NCBI RefSeq assembly: GCF_045689235.1 | Contig: NZ_CP136864.1 | Coordinates: 2,108,001-2,172,000, forward strand | Origin: Congregibacter variabilis | Lineage (GTDB): Bacteria; Pseudomonadota; Gammaproteobacteria; Pseudomonadales; Halieaceae | DNA: 64,000 bases | Direction of reading: 5' to 3' | Shown here: positions 60,963-64,000 of the stretch, in pieces | How positions within the stretch are numbered: position 1 is the stretch's first letter | Layout: every line of letters starts with the position of its first letter | Program-made: the position numbers and the translations under genes | The notes under the pieces: generated by a model | What the model saw: only the letters and a program-made list of their open reading frames with translations | Databases searched by the model: none | What the model was told of the DNA's origin: nothing

Positions 60963-62525
60963 ATGAGCGCCAGCAACCCCACTCCGCGGGAATACATCGA
61001 CCTGCAACCGGCCGACTTTATCGAAGAGGCATTGCGTCGTGGCGAAGGCACCCTTACCGATACCGGTGCACTTCTTGTCACAACGGGCAAGCGCACCGGC
61101 CGCTCTCCCGGAGACCGATTTATTGTTCGGGAGCCCAGCTGCGAAGACGCAGTCGACTGGGGCAGCGTCAACCGACCCTTTGATGCAGGCAAGTTCGATG
61201 CGCTTTGGGAGCGGGTAGAGACCTACCTTAGCGAGCAGGATCGCTTCATTTCTCACCTGCATGTTGGTGCACACAGCGACCACTACCTGCCGCTGCAAGT
61301 GACTACGCAGTGGGCATGGCACGGTCTTTTCGGGCGCAATATGTTCATCAAGCCCGAAGAGTACAACCCCGGTCGCAAGCCGGAGTGGTCCGTCATGAAC
61401 GTCCCGGAGTTCGTGTGCGAACCCGAGCGTGACGGCACGGCCTCTGAAGCAACGGTTATTGTAAACTTTGCTCAGCGTCGCATCCTCATTGCAGGTATGC
61501 GCTACGGCGGCGAAATGAAGAAATCCGTATTCTCAGTGCAGAACTTCTTGCTGCCCGAGAAGGACGTGATGAGCATGCACTGCTCCGCCAATGTCGGCGA
61601 AGATGGCGACACTACGCTGTTCTTTGGCCTGTCAGGCACCGGCAAGACCACACTGTCGGCAGACCCCGAGCGGTATCTCATCGGCGATGACGAGCACGGC
61701 TGGACCCGCGGAGCAGTATTCAATCTCGAGGGCGGCTGCTACGCCAAGACCATCAACCTGAGCCAGAAGAACGAGCCCATTATCTGGGATGCCATTAAGT
61801 TCGGCGCTATCGTAGAGAACGTAGTCGTTGACGAACACCGCCACGCTGACTACGACGACACCAGCCTCACCGAGAATGGGCGCTGTTGTTACCCCCTTGC
61901 GCATATCCCAAAACGGGTGATGGCCAACGCTGCAGGCGAACCCAAGTGTGTAATCTTTCTGACCTGCGATGTCTCCGGAGTGTTACCCCCGGTTTCCATC
62001 CTGTCTAAAGAAGCTGCTGCATTTCACTTTCTCAGCGGCTACACGGCACGTGTGGGCTCCACCGAGGTCGGTGCAGAGGCCGGTATTCACCCGACATTCT
62101 CAACCTGTTTTGGGGCTCCTTTTATGCCTCGCCCGGCCAGCGATTATGCCGAGCTGCTAATGAAGCGCGTCGACGAATTTGAGAGTCAGGTGTACCTCGT
62201 CAATACGGGCTGGACCGGCGGTTCAGGAGCAGCAGGCGGCTCCGGTGCTCGATTCCCCATTCCAGTTACCCGAGCTGTTATAGCTGCGGCAGAGAGCGGT
62301 GCGCTTCTGAATGCCCCTCGTGGCCATCTGGACATACTCAATCTGGATTTCCCCACAGAAATCCCGGGCGTGGAACACAAGTTTGTGAATCCCCGACAGA
62401 ACTGGGGTGATAGCGCGGCCTACGATGCCCAGGCCAACAAGCTTGCAACGCTGTTTCAGGACAACATTGTCAAGTTTGATGCCTCTGCGGCTATTGTGGC
62501 TGCAGGACCCAAGCCTCGCGACTAG
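60963..62525 (+). CDS. pckA: Phosphoenolpyruvate carboxykinase (ATP)
   Basis: Turns oxaloacetate to phosphoenolpyruvate in gluconeogenesis, needed when the cell grows on fatty or organic acids. 520 residues from ATG at 60963; the frame begins at 60909 without features. Motifs: GKRTGRSPGDRF, RYGGEMKKSVFSV, the kinase-1a P-loop GLSGTGKTTLSADP, and the VNTGWTGGSGAAGG adenine region. It is about 20 residues shorter than E. coli Pck (540). A terminator follows. Confidence 0.97.
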   Translation: MSASNPTPREYIDLQPADFIEEALRRGEGTLTDTGALLVTTGKRTGRSPGDRFIVREPSCEDAVDWGSVNRPFDAGKFDALWERVETYLSEQDRFISHLHVGAHSDHYLPLQVTTQWAWHGLFGRNMFIKPEEYNPGRKPEWSVMNVPEFVCEPERDGTASEATVIVNFAQRRILIAGMRYGGEMKKSVFSVQNFLLPEKDVMSMHCSANVGEDGDTTLFFGLSGTGKTTLSADPERYLIGDDEHGWTRGAVFNLEGGCYAKTINLSQKNEPIIWDAIKFGAIVENVVVDEHRHADYDDTSLTENGRCCYPLAHIPKRVMANAAGEPKCVIFLTCDVSGVLPPVSILSKEAAAFHFLSGYTARVGSTEVGAEAGIHPTFSTCFGAPFMPRPASDYAELLMKRVDEFESQVYLVNTGWTGGSGAAGGSGARFPIPVTRAVIAAAESGALLNAPRGHLDILNLDFPTEIPGVEHKFVNPRQNWGDSAAYDAQANKLATLFQDNIVKFDASAAIVAAGPKPRD

Positions 62526-62550
62526 ACTCAGCAACCCTATCGACTGATCA

Positions 62551-62573
62551 ACGGGCGCTTCGGCGCCCGTTTT
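62551..62573 (+). terminator. Terminator of pckA
   Basis: Stem ACGGGCGC / GCGCCCGT with a TTCG tetraloop and TTT, 25 bases after the stop. Confidence 0.85.
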
Positions 62574-62939
62574 CGTGTATGCCTCCTAGACATGAGTCGC
62601 GATACGGGCCTTCGCACCGAGTTTCGAAAGTGTGCAAAAGTTCACAGAACAGCAGCGCTGATTAGTATGTTTGTTCTAATTATTTCTCCTACAGTGTCGC
62701 TCTCTGGAGATGTGAGTAGTCAGCGCCACGCCAGATAGCAAGTCCAATAAGGCCGACACCGTTCAGCGCAGCAATGTCGCAGCGCTGGCCAACAAGGAGA
62801 GAATCTATGATTCCTGTAATTCTCCCTGCTTCAGCCCCCGGATGGCGATGCAGGCGTGACAAAAGTTAAATCGGAGCGCTAGCGCACCGAAACATCTACA
62901 AACTGATTGCATATTTTTTAATATTTAGGAGTAAACATC
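62574..62939. other. Leader region of the phasin gene
   Basis: 366 bases with no large gene. They hold a 20-codon frame at 62807-62869 with AAGGAG seven bases before its ATG, which could be a leader peptide, listed separately. From 62900 the sequence is AT-rich (TTGCATATTTTTTAATATT) and ends in the phasin ribosome site AGGAG at 62928-62932. No other site recognised. Confidence 0.5.
62807..62869 (+). CDS. Possible 20-residue leader peptide
   Basis: ATG at 62807 has AAGGAG seven bases upstream and reads MIPVILPASAPGWRCRRDKS before TAA. The ribosome site is better than that of many real genes here. The frame is also open from ATG at 62774. No family or conservation can be checked, and 71 bases separate it from the phasin. 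It may be chance. Confidence 0.25.
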   Translation: MIPVILPASAPGWRCRRDKS

Positions 62940-63404
62940 ATGGCTGAAGCCAAAAAAGCAGCACCCAAGCGTAAGACCACTGCAAAGACAGCAGCGAAGA
63001 CCACTGCAAAGCGTAAGCCTGTAGCACGCAAAGTAACTGCTGCTCGCAAAACTGCAGCGAAGAAAACTGTGAGCCTGCAGGGTCGTGTGACCGAAGCAAG
63101 CCGCAATGCATTCCTGGCAAGCCTGGGTTTTTACGGCATGGCGTTTGACCAGTTTCAGGGCCAGATCAAAACTGTTGAGTCCGAGCTGACTGCACGTCGC
63201 AAGAAAGCTGACAAGCTCTACGCCGACATGGTCAAGCGTGGCCAGAAAGTAGAGAAGCAAGCTAAGAGCGCTATCGACGATATCGATCTGCCAAAGCTGG
63301 AAGTTGCGGCTCTGGACCGTGCCAAGCTTGAAGCACAACTGGAAAAGGCTCGTGCACGTTTTGCTGAGCTCAAAGGTTCTGTCGGCTTTAAAGCTGCTGC
63401 CTAA
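62940..63404 (+). CDS. Phasin-like protein with histone-H1-like N-terminus
   Basis: 154 residues. The first 45 are almost wholly Lys, Ala, Thr and Arg in AAK/TAK repeats (APKRKTTAKTAAKTTAKRK), a basic tail that should bind DNA. From residue 46 there is a phasin-like helical region, RNAFLASLGFYGMAFDQFQG, then ARRKKADKLYADMVKRGQKV and a charged coil to the end. Pseudomonas PhaF has the same two modules in reverse order and links PHA granules to the nucleoid; this may be its analogue. Strong ribosome site and terminator imply high expression. Confidence 0.75.
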   Translation: MAEAKKAAPKRKTTAKTAAKTTAKRKPVARKVTAARKTAAKKTVSLQGRVTEASRNAFLASLGFYGMAFDQFQGQIKTVESELTARRKKADKLYADMVKRGQKVEKQAKSAIDDIDLPKLEVAALDRAKLEAQLEKARARFAELKGSVGFKAAA

Positions 63405-63446
63405 TTGCCCTAACGGGTTCACTGTCCCCGACCTGGGGATTGTTTT

Positions 63447-63475
63447 GGGGGTCACGTTGTGACCCCCTTTTTTTT
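63447..63475 (+). terminator. Strong terminator of the phasin gene
   Basis: Nine-base perfect stem GGGGGTCAC / GTGACCCCC with loop GTT and eight T, 42 bases after the stop. Confidence 0.94.
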
Positions 63476-63558
63476 GCTTCATCGCCTGATCCAGAGGGCG
63501 TCTTTCTTCCCCTCCACCCCACCGACTTTGTAGACACTCTGGGCAATTCGACCCCGCT

Positions 63559-63696
63559 TTACTCGAGCTGCTCGCGCATCTCCATCGGCAACTGAGTTTT
63601 AAACAACGCGCTCGACGGACGCTCGAGCAAAACGGCGCCGAAGTGCCACCCGTCATCGGGACATATCACAGCCTGTGCTGCGCCCGAATGTAGCAC
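63559..63696 (-). CDS. Possible 45-residue protein or gene remnant
   Basis: GTG at 63696 opens a 45-codon frame that ends EMREQLE. GC-rich third positions and peptides such as GWHFGAVLLERPSSALFKTQ look coding. The matching stretch on the plus strand near 63728-63790 reads ERPSSA and later LEMREQL in the corresponding frame, so a protein-coding fragment may have been copied in inverted orientation. No family recognised and no ribosome site seen. Confidence 0.3.
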   Translation of the reverse strand: MLHSGAAQAVICPDDGWHFGAVLLERPSSALFKTQLPMEMREQLE

Positions 63697-63785
63697 TGAC
63701 CAGGTGAGGCGGGCGGCAGTCCTGTGAGCGGCCGTCGAGCGCGTCTGGCAGTGCTAAGGCTTTTCTGGAGATGCGCGAGCAGCTC
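63565..63785. repeat. Inverted duplication with 19-base perfect arms
   Basis: GAGCTGCTCGCGCATCTCC at 63565-63583 is the exact reverse complement of 63767-63785. A second matching pair, GCGCTCGACGG near 63608 and CCGTCGAGCGC near 63732, lies inward at the same relative spacing of about 24 bases. So two roughly 65-base copies face each other, diverged between the two conserved blocks. Confidence 0.9.
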
Positions 63786-63797
63786 AGAGGACTGCCG
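63714..63797. repeat. 84-base segment bounded by 10-base inverted repeats
   Basis: CGGCAGTCCT at 63714-63723 pairs exactly with AGGACTGCCG at 63788-63797. The segment contains the right arm of the inverted duplication. The left copy lacks these ends. This could be a small mobile or REP-like element or a hairpin RNA; nothing further supports either. Confidence 0.7.
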
Positions 63798-64000
63798 TCT
63801 GTCTCGCCGACTCAAGGGATCAGTGGGGCCGAACCGCCAAATAGTTCTATGAAGTCTAGGGGCAGCAAAGAGGATCCCGTTAATCCTCTATGCCGCTTTT
63901 ATTTGCGTCGAATTTGTCTGCTAGACTGACCCGGCAGGTCAGAACAATGCCTATCGCCCGCAACACACAGCCTATCGGTCACACACAGCGCTCGCGCTGA

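Larger units (their letters stand above)
63476..64000. other. Terminal region with inverted duplication, no clear gene
   Basis: No gene of ordinary size is credible here. A 45-codon frame on the minus strand, 63559-63696 (GTG start), has a gene-like composition (CPDDGWHFGAVLLERPSSA). Its last third reappears inverted at 63731-63785. The rest to 64000 shows no recognised site. A neighbour gene may begin beyond the window. Confidence 0.5.

Noticed and set aside
62925..63656. 243-codon minus-strand frame over the phasin gene
   Set aside because: Its Cys/Leu/Phe-rich middle is the reverse reading of Lys/Ala codons of the phasin, and it runs through the terminator.
63700..63800. Integron attC site
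   Set aside because: Imperfect palindrome of suitable length, but the GTTRRRY/RYYYAAC core sites are missing.
1..64000. tRNA, rRNA, CRISPR array, prophage or IS element
   Set aside because: Reading all gaps over 100 bases gave no cloverleaf with TTCGA loop, no repeat-spacer pattern and no transposase or integrase.

Overview
The window is a gene-dense chromosomal segment (about 57% GC by eye) of a marine-type gammaproteobacterium. Several things point to the OM60/NOR5 (Halieaceae) group or close relatives: the cell-wall gene order proA-nadD-rsfS-rlmH-mrdA-rodA-mltB-rlpA-dacA-ybeD-lipB, a Pseudomonas-type class Ia ribonucleotide reductase, a Pseudomonas-type fadBA operon, PHA-granule proteins, and a TonB-dependent receptor beside small catabolic enzymes. 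The lineage is an inference from gene content; no marker phylogeny was possible. I see no phage, IS element, CRISPR array, tRNA or rRNA.

Layout. 1-5 kb: aspS (cut by the left edge), a FmdB zinc ribbon and an HU-like protein with a Lys/Ala tail on the minus strand, then proS and a small lytic transglycosylase. 5-11.4 kb: a LuxR-type regulator with a glutamine-synthetase-like ligase, a secreted EEP-fold hydrolase, a MATE pump, a fatty-acid desaturase and a glutathione peroxidase. 11.4-23.1 kb: a long minus-strand block for cell elongation and peptidoglycan (PBP2, RodA, MltB, RlpA, DacA) fused by one- to eight-base overlaps to NAD, proline and lipoate genes; prfC follows, and lipA is not beside lipB. 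23.2-24.6 kb: an iron module (bfd, bfr, grxD) with candidate Fur and IscR-type sites. 24.8-32 kb: argD-argF, then nrdA-nrdB behind a 630-base regulatory region with a consensus DnaA box and two NrdR-like boxes 31 bases apart.

32-45 kb: small membrane proteins, fadB-fadA, an amidohydrolase/cyclase pair, a TonB-dependent receptor and a large periplasmic-propeller diguanylate cyclase. 45-51.9 kb: dinG, an acyltransferase, a tyrosine phosphatase, rpsT, a SYLF protein and a ferritin-like di-iron protein. 52-58.5 kb: an AraC regulator, a patatin and an MFS transporter converge on a TetR-controlled cassette holding a molybdo/tungsto-enzyme that resembles acetylene hydratase. 58.6-64 kb: a PHA-system protein, an EamA transporter, hslO, pckA and a phasin with a histone-H1-like N-terminus; the last 0.6 kb has no clear gene but holds an unusual inverted duplication.

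The most interesting item is the TetR / acetylene-hydratase-like / small-protein cassette (55419-58505). It has a 26-base near-perfect palindrome just upstream of the regulator, a 26-base gap to the enzyme, and a four-base overlap to a 60-residue protein. The enzyme keeps the CDI cluster-side aspartate and the Cys at the expected metal-ligand position, but appears to change two residues of the hydrophobic ring that closes the acetylene pocket.
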